DNA from: an uncultured Actinomycetes bacterium
GTDB taxonomy: Bacteria; Actinomycetota; Coriobacteriia; Coriobacteriales; Atopobiaceae
Reading direction: 5' to 3'
Length of the DNA: 39,035 nt
Assembly: GCA_900313905.1 (NCBI GenBank)
Contig: OMTG01000167.1
Coordinates: 1-39,035 of the forward strand
Under the pieces are notes generated by a model, which saw only the letters and a list, made by a program, of their open reading frames with translations, was not told the origin of the DNA and made no database searches. The position numbers were made by a program, and so were the translations under genes. Each line of letters opens with the position of its first letter. Position 1 is the first letter of the stretch. Of this stretch, positions 8,086 to 16,024 are shown one piece after another.

Positions 8086-8557
8086 GGGAACCATCCTTAG
8101 TTGAATGACATCCGGGCGTATCTGAGCATAGCATGCGGCACAGTGCCGCATATATGCATCTTTCCCTTCAGATGCTACCGTTTTTCAAGCCTCTGCAAGA
8201 CAGCAATCATGAAAGTCAACAAGCAGAGGGCAGGTGCATGCCACAGCGGCCGATTGCCTGGATCTTCCTTCACCTGAGATGCCAGGCTATCCTGCAGAAG
8301 GCACTCTCGGCCGCCTCATCCTCCTGGTAGCTTGTTTAGTTTTCAGCTCATTTGTTTAGTTTTCGCAGTTATTTGAATACTATTCGAATAGCTAGTCAAG
8401 TGCTAGTCAAGCAAGACAAGCGAGGCCAGCCACCAATGCGATTCCTTGTCTGCATGCGGGATTGAATCCGCAGCATTCAAAGATGCCCATGGTCAGTACG
8501 TCCAGACTTGCGAAGCGCCAAAAGCTGGAGCCGCTCCTCAGGTTCCAGCTTGGTCGG
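8086..8557. other. intergenic region with repeat copy 1
   Basis: 470 nt between the FprA start and the hipA stop. The only structured element seen is the palindromic repeat at 8331-8420. Read on the minus strand, that repeat is followed by AGGAGGATGAGG and a frame that stops within ten codons. Confidence 0.5.
8331..8420 (-). repeat. island repeat, copy 1 (palindromic)
   Basis: Begins CTTGTTTAG, repeats TTTGTTTAG ~20 nt later, then the palindromic core TTGAATACTATTCGAATAG with CTAGTCAAG, and ends CTAGTCAAGC. It aligns along its length with copies at 11430-11512 and 13167-13257 in the same orientation. It lies just beyond the 3' end of hipA. Confidence 0.75.
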
Positions 8558-9877
8558 CTATGGATGCAGCGACCTCCGGGGCAGCGAATCCTTCTCGATG
8601 AAGGATGCAACCTTGCGGACCTCGTCAAATCCTTGATCAAGAAGCTCCTGCTCAGCATCAGGCAGAGCATCTGACACCTGGGCGCATAGATTGCGATAGA
8701 GGGTCCACCCCATCTTCAAGCTCAATCCAGCGCGAGCAAAGACATCCTCCAGATCTTCTGCGCTTACATCATCGATACGGCGGCTCCTGCAGAGCGACAC
8801 GCCCATCTCACGGTCCAGCTCGGGATACATGGTTGTGCATGTAATGTCGTAGAGGGGTGCAAGCTCCCTGCTTGACCAAGAGGAATTCCAGAGCAGCGAA
8901 TGGTTCTTGAGATGGTTGTCACAGTTGCCGATGATGAAATCGAGCAGCAGGCTCTCGATGAACATCATCCTGTCCCCAAACGGATTGGAAGAGGAACGCG
9001 AGATGATGCTGCAGCAGCGCTCAACGTAATGACCGTCGGTCGGCTCGTATTTGCAGAAGGCCGGAAGCCCTGATGCTTGGCAGAAATCCTCCTGGTGCAG
9101 GCGAGCAGGAAGGGAAAGCCCGTCCAAGGTATTTATGGAGTCAGATGTGCGGTCAAAACGCCGCACGGCAAGCAGGGGCTCATGGCCATCAACTGGAATC
9201 AGCTCGCAGCCTTCCGTATCGAATCCGCAGAGACGTGCAACAGTGAGGCAGAAGGCCTCGTTGATGGTCTGCAGGGGAAATTGTTCGGCCGACACCTTGA
9301 CAATCGTGTTTGACGGAGCCGACCCTCGAGGAAGGAACCAGCCCCTCTTTGGATCCGTGCCGCTTTGGTGGTACAGACCAATCTTGGTCTGCGCACCGGC
9401 GAGCGAGAGACGGGAAGCGCTGCCGAACTCTGAAGCAGTGGCAAGCGGCCGTGCTGCGAATTCCTCGAGCCGTTCGAATGATAGTGGCTCGTAATGCCGA
9501 CCGTCGGTTGGGAATGCGGTCGACGTACTGAAGACAAGTCCGCCAACAGATTCGTTGTTGAGGCGCGAAAGGAGCGAAACGGTATCTCCGATGCTTGCGC
9601 GTGCAACGCTGGAAAGAGCGCGACGCATCTCCCCTTCCGGCAGCAAGCCTTCAAAGAAGCCAGCTGCCTGCACAGATTCAAAGGGCTCTTGCTGCAGAGG
9701 CAACGAGAGCGAAATGGGCGCCGGACGTGCTGACGCCAGATACTGAGGATCGTAGGAGAAGGAGACTGCGCCAGCTGCGTCGGATTCAAGCATGCCGACC
9801 CGCTCGTATGTGGCGTCAACCTCTCGGAACACCTGCAGCGATACCATGCCATCGCCACGCCTTTGCATGACGCTCAT
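8558..9877 (-). CDS. hipA: HipA-family serine/threonine kinase toxin
   Basis: 439 residues from the ATG at 9877, 1 nt after the hipB stop. The N-terminal subdomain (about 12-120) holds SLPLQQEPF and FFEGLLPEG. The kinase core has the P-loop-like SLAGAQTK (158-165), the ATP lysine region IVKVS (192-196), the catalytic loop GNCDNHLKN (317-325, Asp320 the likely base) and the metal-binding Asp in PLYDI (~343). HipA kinases phosphorylate glutamyl-tRNA synthetase or other targets and stop growth; HipB binds and neutralises them. All active-site motifs are intact, so it is probably functional. It is transcribed with hipB from the operator region at 10126-10222. Repeat copies 1 and 2 lie on either side of the module. 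Confidence 0.93.
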   Translation of the reverse strand: MSVMQRRGDGMVSLQVFREVDATYERVGMLESDAAGAVSFSYDPQYLASARPAPISLSLPLQQEPFESVQAAGFFEGLLPEGEMRRALSSVARASIGDTVSLLSRLNNESVGGLVFSTSTAFPTDGRHYEPLSFERLEEFAARPLATASEFGSASRLSLAGAQTKIGLYHQSGTDPKRGWFLPRGSAPSNTIVKVSAEQFPLQTINEAFCLTVARLCGFDTEGCELIPVDGHEPLLAVRRFDRTSDSINTLDGLSLPARLHQEDFCQASGLPAFCKYEPTDGHYVERCCSIISRSSSNPFGDRMMFIESLLLDFIIGNCDNHLKNHSLLWNSSWSSRELAPLYDITCTTMYPELDREMGVSLCRSRRIDDVSAEDLEDVFARAGLSLKMGWTLYRNLCAQVSDALPDAEQELLDQGFDEVRKVASFIEKDSLPRRSLHP

Positions 9878-9878
9878 C

Positions 9879-10121
9879 CTACCCACGCTCCCTCAAGAAG
9901 ATGTCGATGCCCAGGTTTGTGACGAGGTCGAGCACACGCTGGATGCCGACACTCCCACGACCACGCTCGATTTCGCCAATCAGGCGGGGGCTGCAGTTGG
10001 ACATTGCCGCAATCTGCTCCTGCGTGTAGCCAAGCTCCTTCCGGCGGGCACGGATGATGGCTCCGATGGCTTTCATGTCGTATACCTGCGTGAGCTGGGG
10101 TTGTTCAGTCGCCTGCTGCAT
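9879..10121 (-). CDS. hipB: HipB-like Xre-family antitoxin and autorepressor
   Basis: 80 residues. A Cro/C1-type helix-turn-helix spans ~18-70 (IGAIIRARRKELGYTQEQIA, then SPRLIGEIERGRGSVGIQRV). It precedes hipA with a 1-nt gap, the usual antitoxin-first order. The C-terminal end IDIFLRERG is short, as in HipB proteins whose tail contacts the kinase. The SD (TAGGGAAG) is inside the first of three copies of a 20-bp operator, so repressor bound at that site would also cover the sequence encoding the ribosome-binding site. Confidence 0.9.
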   Translation of the reverse strand: MQQATEQPQLTQVYDMKAIGAIIRARRKELGYTQEQIAAMSNCSPRLIGEIERGRGSVGIQRVLDLVTNLGIDIFLRERG

Positions 10122-10125
10122 GGTT

Positions 10126-10222
10126 ATCTTCCCTATACGTAAGATTATTGCTTTGCTAGAGTATATCTTCCCTATGCGTAAGATTTTTCGAGAATTAGCA
10201 TAAGCTTACGTATAGGGAAGAT
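10126..10222 (-). promoter_or_regulatory. hipBA operator region with three operator copies
   Basis: ATCTTCCCTATRCGTAAGAT occurs at 10126-10145 and 10165-10184 in one orientation and at 10203-10222 inverted (one arm degraded to AGCT). Each intact copy has ATCTT/AAGAT arms around 10 bp. A -10-like TATACT for minus-strand transcription is at 10160-10165, directly beside the middle copy. Binding by HipB is inferred from position, as in other hipBA loci. Confidence 0.75.
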
Positions 10223-10329
10223 TTAGCTTGCTGCGCCATGCGCAATCAGGATGGCAGCTGAGGAACAGCTGGAGCAAGTAGTTTTGCGGCGAGGCATCAA
10301 TAACATAGCTGTACTGCAGACATTCACTT

Positions 10330-10701
10330 CTAGATGGTGGCACGCGATACATAGAGCTCCTGCGCCAGATCATCGAGGGTCACGAAGTCACTGCGCTCAA
10401 GCAGCACATTGAGGAGGAAGGCCTGCCGCTCTTCGGGAGTCGTCGGCAGGCCACTCCGGCGGGATGCTGCATCCTGCCAGCTCTTCCACGCTGTCCCATC
10501 GGCAATCTCGAGATGATAGCCCTGTCCACGCTTCAGCACGATCTGTGCCGCATCAGCCAGAGCATCGTTTGCCGCATTCACTTCATTCCGGACGGCACGA
10601 ACAGAGAGCTGCATCTTCTGCGCAAGCTCTGCCGGAAGTATGCCAGGCTCTTGCTCGACATATCCGACCAGGCGCAGGGTCTTTTCGCTGATGTGCTGCA
10701 T
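10330..10701 (-). pseudogene. truncated BglG/Mga-type transcriptional regulator fragment
   Basis: 123 residues from the ATG at 10701 (SD AAAGGAGG 5 nt upstream). The first ~65 residues are an HTH_11 domain (ISEKTLRLVGYVEQEPGILP, then LSVRAVRNEVNAANDAL). After a linker a second helix-turn-helix begins (LLERSDFVTLDDLAQELYVS) but the protein stops at ...SRATI. Full-length relatives of the PTS antiterminator type continue with the rest of this HTH, PRD domains and often EIIA/EIIB domains, typically over 500 residues. No continuation was seen in any frame before the hipB operator. It is most likely a remnant cut when the hipBA module arrived; a functional short DNA-binding protein cannot be excluded. 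Confidence 0.65.
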
Positions 10702-10953
10702 GCCATCCTCCTTTTCGTCTTCCATCTTATGGAGCAGAAAAGCAGGACTCCAGCCACCAAGCTTCCTCTTTCGAGCGGGCTTAGCGGAAAACGTCTGAAC
10801 AAGTAGGTGCAGCATCTCACCTGCAGGATTCATGCGAATACCAGTGCGGCCCCTTATGATTGCTGGATCATCCTGGCTGTGCGACCAGCTGAATTCCCCT
10901 GAACAGGCAAGGACCCCATACGGGGGACATCAGCAGCGTGCGGGGGCAGGAGC

Positions 10954-10991
10954 CGCATAAAAATTAAGCGGAGACACCTTCGTGCCACCGC
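10954..10991 (-). terminator. terminator-like hairpin inside the accessory gap
   Basis: On the minus strand GCGGTGGCAC-GAAG-GTGTCTCCGC (10-bp arms with one mismatch and one G-U) is followed by TTAATTTTTAT. No confident gene ends here, so it may close an unrecognised transcript starting near repeat copy 2. Confidence 0.5.
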
Positions 10992-11429
10992 TACATAAAA
11001 CCCTTGTGGGTTTTGAAATCCAATTCTAAATATATCCGCTCGGAGCGCGATGTCAATCAATTCGGCAATGGCGGCGTAATCTTGTTGTGGGCTAGCCTGC
11101 CTCGTTTGCCCAGCTAGCGTTCTGACCTGTACCTGGCTTCGGCCCTATCGCCTCGACGATGCCGCGAACAGGATATTCGTAGCCCTTGCCCTCATATGCT
11201 ACCATTTTCGACTGCGACGAGGCATCGATCGATTGGTCAAACCCATTCTGCGTAGCTGGGCTGCAGACAGCTGGGAAATAATCGAAGACGGCAAAGGTGC
11301 TGTGCCATTCGATGATCATCGATATGCATCACCGCAGCGCCCTTAAACGCTAGCATCTACGCGTTGGTCGACTATTCGAACGATTTCTAGCCTTCTGTAT
11401 ATGCTATACGAGATTTGCCTGCATGATAA

Positions 11430-11512
11430 CTTGTTTAGATTTAGCCACTATTTGTTTAGTATTCTCGGGTATTTGACTACTATTCGAATAGCTAGTCAAG
11501 CTGTTGACAAGC
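11430..11512 (-). repeat. island repeat, copy 2 (palindromic)
   Basis: CTTGTTTAG, then TTTGTTTAG ~20 nt on, then the core TTGACTACTATTCGAATAG with CTAGTCAAG, ending GTTGACAAGC. It lies between the 3' end of the AlbA_2 gene and the truncated regulator. Confidence 0.75.
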
Positions 11513-11581
11513 GCAAAAGACAAACCTGACCAAGCCACTCAACAGATGACTACAACGCATCTGATGATGCCCTGGGCTTCA

Positions 11582-11609
11582 GCCAGCACCCTCATATGAG
11601 GGTGCTGGC
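11582..11609 (-). terminator. perfect palindrome after the AlbA_2 gene
   Basis: Arms GCCAGCACCCTCAT and ATGAGGGTGCTGGC with no spacer, 12 nt beyond the stop codon at 11621. There is no U-tract, so termination is likely but not certain. Confidence 0.55.
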
Positions 11610-11620
11610 CATGCTTGCTG

Positions 11621-13138
11621 CTACGCAGTGGGCTTCGACGATGCGAGGCGGTATCTCTGCCGGGTGCTCCCCTTCGGTTCCGTCGGCTCAATAAGACCTC
11701 GTTCAATCATCGAGTTGATATGCTTGACGACCGTCGCGCGCGATCTTCCCGTCATTCCCGCAACTTCGCGCACGCTGACCGTCGTGCGCTTTCCAAGAAG
11801 CAGAAGCACTGTCTGTTCCACAGTCTCCCCTGCAGAAAGCTTCTTCTCCGTATCGCTCAGATGGCGGCGCTCGAAGACGAGCATGAACGATCTGATATTG
11901 TCTTTCGGAACCGGTGCAGGCATGAATGCATCTTGGAGCTCCCGCTCTATGGTCTGATACCCCGTGCCCCTGTTCTCTGCGACGTATCCGCCTTTGTAGG
12001 GAGTGCTTTCGAGAATGTTGGAAAGATACTGATTCCTGGAAGCGGAGACGCCCTCTTTGCCGAGCGAGTCAAGCGTCACATTGCCATAGAGCCCGCCAGG
12101 ATTCGTGATCTCGAGCCGGTCGACACAGAGATCGACCTGGACTGGAGTTCCCAGTGCAAGTGGTGAATAATCCCTATGCATGAGCGCATTGACAACAGCC
12201 TCGCGCACCGCAAGCTCAGGATAGTCCGTGACATCTTTCCTGAAGGCACCTTCTATGAGGGCACCAGTACGCGTATTCTTGTCCACAGCGGCAATCGTGT
12301 CCTCGACGATGACGGGAATGGAGCCAACCAGTGTTGCGCTGTCGACAAGACGCTTTCCCGATGAGGTGGTTTCTGCCTTTGTCGACCCTGGATAGCAGGC
12401 AAAGGATACATTGAGCCGCGGGAAATACTTCTGCGGATACGTTCCAAGTGCAAGGAGGCCCGCCAATGTCGGATGCAGTGTCCCATCCTCATCCCGGCTG
12501 GCGATTCGCAGGTTTACAGCAGCCTCCTCATCATCCATCTTGGCAAAGACCCTCGGATGAATCTTACGCTCCCTTTCCAGAAGCCCCTGCAGAAGCGAGC
12601 TGTCCAGATCGTCCATCGATGCTTCGGGGACGAGAGCGATATCGTGCCGTGGCTGCTCCTGCTCCTCGACCAGACGATCGACCTCGTATTGGGAGAGCCG
12701 CCGATCTCCATCGCCTGTCCGGATATAGGAGCCTGAGTAACGCCCCGCTGCTGTGATATAGCAGGGCTTGTCCGCAGGCATCATTTCGGCGATATTTGCA
12801 ACTACCAGCGGCTTTCCTTCGAACTGGAGAATCCGGATATCTGGCCTTACAGGTGGTGTCAGCTTTTCATTGCAGACATTGGATAACGAATCCATAATGC
12901 GCTTGGGATCAAACCCTTCCAAAGGAGCGAATCCGTCCTTTTCGGAGAGCCCGAGAATCACCGTGCCACCAGCACCATTGGCAAATGCGGAGATGGTCGT
13001 TGCAATGTCTTTCGTGAGCTGCTTCCGTGCAGATTTCACCTCATAATGCTGCGTATCATTGCCGATTCTTCTCATGGTCTCGACGACGCGCACAGCGTCT
13101 GCTTCATTTTCAATGCGAAAATTGGCTGCATCTTCCAT
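11621..13138 (-). CDS. AlbA_2 (Schlafen-type) / HATPase / winged-helix regulator-like protein
   Basis: 505 residues. An AlbA_2 domain spans ~30-150 (HYEVKSARKQ, SAFANGAGGTVILGL, GRYSGSYIRTG). A linker follows, then a GHKL-type ATP-binding domain with N box EAVVNALMHRDYS (313-325), a DRLEITNPGGL strand and G box ENRGTGY (388-394). A C-terminal winged helix (~440-498) contains REVAGMTGRSRATVVKHINS. Proteins of this build are common in Actinobacteria and gut bacteria as presumed nucleic-acid-binding regulators, often near defence or toxin genes. The SD GGAGGTG is 7 nt before the ATG. Repeat copy 3 sits 29 nt upstream and copy 2 lies 109 nt beyond the stop; autoregulation at the palindrome is plausible (inference). 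Confidence 0.88.
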   Translation of the reverse strand: MEDAANFRIENEADAVRVVETMRRIGNDTQHYEVKSARKQLTKDIATTISAFANGAGGTVILGLSEKDGFAPLEGFDPKRIMDSLSNVCNEKLTPPVRPDIRILQFEGKPLVVANIAEMMPADKPCYITAAGRYSGSYIRTGDGDRRLSQYEVDRLVEEQEQPRHDIALVPEASMDDLDSSLLQGLLERERKIHPRVFAKMDDEEAAVNLRIASRDEDGTLHPTLAGLLALGTYPQKYFPRLNVSFACYPGSTKAETTSSGKRLVDSATLVGSIPVIVEDTIAAVDKNTRTGALIEGAFRKDVTDYPELAVREAVVNALMHRDYSPLALGTPVQVDLCVDRLEITNPGGLYGNVTLDSLGKEGVSASRNQYLSNILESTPYKGGYVAENRGTGYQTIERELQDAFMPAPVPKDNIRSFMLVFERRHLSDTEKKLSAGETVEQTVLLLLGKRTTVSVREVAGMTGRSRATVVKHINSMIERGLIEPTEPKGSTRQRYRLASSKPTA

Positions 13139-13166
13139 GCGTCCACCTCCGCTGCCGCACTTCCAG

Positions 13167-13257
13167 CTTGTTTAGTACTATTGCTATTTGACTACTTTTC
13201 TTAGTATTTTGACTACTATTTGAATAGTAGTCAAGCAGTAGTCAACGCTTGATAAGC
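13167..13257 (-). repeat. island repeat, copy 3 (perfect palindrome), AlbA_2 gene promoter region
   Basis: Begins CTTGTTTAG and has the perfect core TTGACTACTATT-TG-AATAGTAGTCAA (12-bp arms, 13209-13234). Extra direct copies of TTTGACTAC and AGTAGTCAA flank it. It lies 29-119 nt before the AlbA_2 start codon and probably holds its promoter and operator. Confidence 0.75.
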
Positions 13258-13570
13258 CTGGACCCCTAAATCCTTTGTCTGACGCCCATAGCAGCAGCTC
13301 TTCCAAATTCTGTTGCATCTGCAACGAGCATCATGCATTCAGTGGAGATCATCTCCTAATCCGATGTGTCTGACTGGCTATCGCGCAGCCAGCTGCCAAC
13401 TATCCAAATGATTGGCTGAAGCATGCAGCTAACCACCCTCAGAAATGCAGCAGTGTGAGATATACATTCTGTTCACAGTATATTATTTTATGAATTGATT
13501 TATTTTTCATTAATTATCAAATCATATAGGTAGCAATGGGACGCTTCGACTCCATCCTCTTCTGCATGGG

Positions 13571-13679
13571 AAGTGTGTGAGTAAATTTACACTTGCTCCG
13601 AGAGGCTATCACAAAAGTCCAGGATTGATATAAACAGGTACCTGTAAGTGTAAATTTCGCCCTGCTCAATTTTACACTT
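13571..13679. promoter_or_regulatory. cluster of AAGTGTAAATTT-type sites
   Basis: GTAAATTTAC-ACTT (13581-13594, with AAGTGT at 13571), AAGTGTAAATTT (13646-13657) and AATTTTACACTT (13668-13679) are variants of one motif in both orientations. ACAGGTACCTGT, a perfect 12-bp palindrome, lies at 13634-13645. No gene start is near on the plus strand, and the nearest minus-strand start is ~430 nt away. Confidence 0.45.
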
Positions 13680-13718
13680 CATTCTGGGTTGGGCCACCGA
13701 TTGAAGATTCCACATAGA

Positions 13719-13754
13719 GGAGGCCTGCAGGCTCATGGTAACCTGCAGGCCTCC
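13719..13754 (-). terminator. strong hairpin after the EF-G-like gene
   Basis: 13-bp perfect arms GGAGGCCTGCAGG/CCTGCAGGCCTCC with a 10-nt loop, ~30 nt beyond the stop. No clear U-tract on either strand. Confidence 0.6.
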
Positions 13755-13782
13755 AATCTTGCACTATAGCGTCAGCTCTGGA

Positions 13783-15849
13783 CTACTTCAGGCCGGCAGC
13801 ACGCCTGTCCTGGTACTCCTTCGCCAGCTTCTCCTGCACATCGTGCGGCACCTGCTCATAGCCCGAGAGCTCGATCGTGAACTCGCCGGTGCCACGGGAA
13901 AGGGAGCGCAGGCGCGTTGCGTAGTCGACGACTTCGGCATACGGGACGGTAGCCGAGATTGTCGTCATTCCCTGCTCGGCGCCCTGTCCTGCCTCCATGC
14001 CCTCGACACGGCCACGGGAGGCGGAGATGTCGCCCATGATGGAGCCGGCATAGCTCTCAGGCACGGTCACCTTCATGCTCGCCATTGGCTCGAGGAGCAC
14101 CGGCTCTGCCTGCTCGACGGCCTTCTGGAAGCCGATGCGGGCTGCCGTCTTGAATGCCATCTCATTGGAGTCGACCGGATGGTAGGAGCCGTCGTAGACA
14201 GCGACCTTGATGTCGATCATCGGATAGCCAGCAAGCACGCCTTCTGCCATGGTCTCCTGGACACCCTTGTCGATGGCCGGGATGAAGTTCCTGGGGATGT
14301 GGCCACCCACGACCTCATCCACGAACTCGTAGCCCTGGCCCGGGTTCGGCTCGAGGCGCAGCCAGCAGTCGCCGAACTGGCCCGCACCGCCTGTCTGCTT
14401 CTTGTGGCGGCCTTCTGCGGAGGCGACACGGCGGATGGTCTCACGGTACGGGATGCGCAGCTTCACGGTATGGGCGGTAATGCCGACACGGTCCTCGAGT
14501 CGGTCGAGCAGGACGCTCACCTGTGCCTCGCCGATAGCGGAGATGACAGTCTGGTTCGTCTCCTCGTCGCGCTCGACCTTGATGGTCGGATCGGCATCAG
14601 CAGCCTTCTCGAGGAAGGTGTAGAGCTTGTCTTCGGTGCCACGCTTGTCCGGCTCGATCGCGATGCGGTAGAGCGAGTTCGGGAAGCGGAAGGCAGCAGC
14701 CTCGACCTTGCCGGTGACGGAGAGCGTATCGCCTGTCATCGCTTCAAGCTTCGGCACGACGACTATATCGCCAGCCTGGGCGCACTTGACCTCGGTGGTC
14801 TCACGTCCGCACATGCGGTAGAGGTGCGTGAGGCGCTCGGTCTTGCGGGTGCGGGCATTCACGAGCTCGAGGCCCGGCGTCACGGTGCCAGCCAGCACCT
14901 TCAGGAAGGAGAGGCGGCCGTTCGACGGATCCTGCAGGGACTTGAAGTCGAAGACGACCGGACGGTCATCATCCGGCGAGATGTCGAGCTGCTCGCCATT
15001 CACGAGCGGGATGCGGCCGAAGTCTGCCATGGTCGGGAAGTAGTTCACGACGTTGTCCATGAAGGAGATGACGCCCTCCTCCTTCACGCAGGAGCCAGCG
15101 AAGACCGGCACGAAGATGCGCTCGACCAGAGCCTTGTGGAGCAGGCCTTCGAGCTCCTCCTGGGTGAGTGCCTCGCCGTCGAGGTATTTCATCATGAGCT
15201 CGTCGTCCGCCTCGACGACAAGCTCGCAGAGGGCATCGCGGGCGGCCTGGTAGGCTTCCTGGTACTCGTCAGGCACGGGCCCCTCGACGGGCTTTCCACC
15301 CTCGAGATGGCGGGCGGTGCCATGGACCACATCGATGATGCCGGAGAAGGCATCGCCCACGCCCATGGGCAGCGTCACAGCAGCCAGGCGGTTGCCGAAG
15401 TGCTCCTTCAGGCTCTCCATCGTGGTCTCGAAATCAGCCTCTGCACGGTCGATGCGGTTCACGAAGACAGCACGTGCCAAGGACAGGTCCTCGGCTGCGA
15501 ACCAGAGCCTGGTCGTGACCGTGGCTGGACCACCTGCAGCATCGACCACAAAGAGTGCAGTCTCGCATACGCTCATCGCTGCATAGGCATCGCCGATGAA
15601 ATCGGGATAGCAGGGGGCATCGAGGACATTGATGCGCTCGCCCTTCCACTCGATCGGCGCGATGGTCGTCGAGATGGAGAATCCGCGCGACGCTTCCTCG
15701 TTATCGTAATCAAGCGTGGGCTTGGTGCCGGCATGGCCCCCCAGACGGGTCGTCTTGCCCGTCAGATGCAGCATGGCCTCAGCCAGCATGGTCTTGCCCA
15801 CGCCACCTTGGCCCACAAGGACTACGTTCTTGACCTTCTCATCACCCAT
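13783..15849 (-). CDS. elongation factor G-like translational GTPase (EF-G2 type)
   Basis: 688 residues from the ATG at 15849 (AAGGAGG 7 nt upstream); longer frames start before the SD. Domain order is that of EF-G: G domain (1-~280), beta-barrel II (~300-390), III, IV (MTDIKVAVYDGSYHPVDSNE-type segment) and V ending GYEQVPHDVQEKLAKEYQDR. The P-loop GQGGVGKT (13-20) is intact. The other G motifs depart from true EF-G: G3 is DAPCYPDF (77-84) instead of DTPGHVDF, so the catalytic His is Tyr; switch I reads DYDNEEASRGFSI; G4 is NRID instead of NKxD. This fits the EF-G2 paralogue group, whose GTPase is weak or ribosome-independent. Not the housekeeping fusA, as no rpsL, rpsG or tuf is nearby. Confidence 0.88.
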   Translation of the reverse strand: MGDEKVKNVVLVGQGGVGKTMLAEAMLHLTGKTTRLGGHAGTKPTLDYDNEEASRGFSISTTIAPIEWKGERINVLDAPCYPDFIGDAYAAMSVCETALFVVDAAGGPATVTTRLWFAAEDLSLARAVFVNRIDRAEADFETTMESLKEHFGNRLAAVTLPMGVGDAFSGIIDVVHGTARHLEGGKPVEGPVPDEYQEAYQAARDALCELVVEADDELMMKYLDGEALTQEELEGLLHKALVERIFVPVFAGSCVKEEGVISFMDNVVNYFPTMADFGRIPLVNGEQLDISPDDDRPVVFDFKSLQDPSNGRLSFLKVLAGTVTPGLELVNARTRKTERLTHLYRMCGRETTEVKCAQAGDIVVVPKLEAMTGDTLSVTGKVEAAAFRFPNSLYRIAIEPDKRGTEDKLYTFLEKAADADPTIKVERDEETNQTVISAIGEAQVSVLLDRLEDRVGITAHTVKLRIPYRETIRRVASAEGRHKKQTGGAGQFGDCWLRLEPNPGQGYEFVDEVVGGHIPRNFIPAIDKGVQETMAEGVLAGYPMIDIKVAVYDGSYHPVDSNEMAFKTAARIGFQKAVEQAEPVLLEPMASMKVTVPESYAGSIMGDISASRGRVEGMEAGQGAEQGMTTISATVPYAEVVDYATRLRSLSRGTGEFTIELSGYEQVPHDVQEKLAKEYQDRRAAGLK

Positions 15850-16024
15850 ACGTGTGCCTCCTTGGTCCAACGGAAGGCGAGACGAGCCCCGCCTGTCCGA
15901 AGCGAGTCGCTTGGACCTAACCTTACCCGCCAAGGCAAGGCGTGAGGCATACATATCGGGAGACGTGCGCTTCGTATGCGCCAGACGGTGTATGCACCAC
16001 GGCGCATAGAAATGAAGGCCTTAC

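Larger units (their letters stand above)
10834..11581. other. accessory gap: two hairpins, a doubtful 75-codon frame, repeat copy 2
   Basis: No recognisable gene. A minus-strand frame at 11092-11319 (75 codons, starting MIIEWHSTFAVFDYF) has no SD and no family I recognise. Hairpin AAAACCC-TTGT-GGGTTTT lies at 10997-11014, a terminator-like stem at 10968-10991, and repeat copy 2 at 11430-11512. Confidence 0.5.
13139..13718. other. 580-nt regulatory/intergenic region with several operator-like repeats
   Basis: No gene seen. It contains repeat copy 3 (13167-13257), an AT-rich tract around 13480-13530 unlike the surrounding GC-rich DNA, and AAGTGTAAATTT-type sites with an ACAGGTACCTGT palindrome at 13571-13679. 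Confidence 0.55.

Noticed and set aside
10954-11014. Possible T-box riboswitch before the truncated regulator (GGTGGCAC plus terminator-like stem)
   Set aside because: The T-box sequence is incomplete, no specifier stem was found, and the downstream gene is not an aminoacyl-tRNA or amino-acid gene.
11092-11319. 75-codon minus-strand frame starting MIIEWHST
   Set aside because: No SD, no recognised family, in a decayed region; kept only as a remark under the gap entry.
8331-13257. CRISPR array or integron attC sites
   Set aside because: Only three copies, kilobases apart with genes between, no cas or integrase gene; better explained as promoter/operator repeats.
13735-15945. 736-codon open frame on the plus strand
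   Set aside because: It lies opposite the EF-G-like gene, has no family features, and its composition is that of a high-GC antisense shadow.
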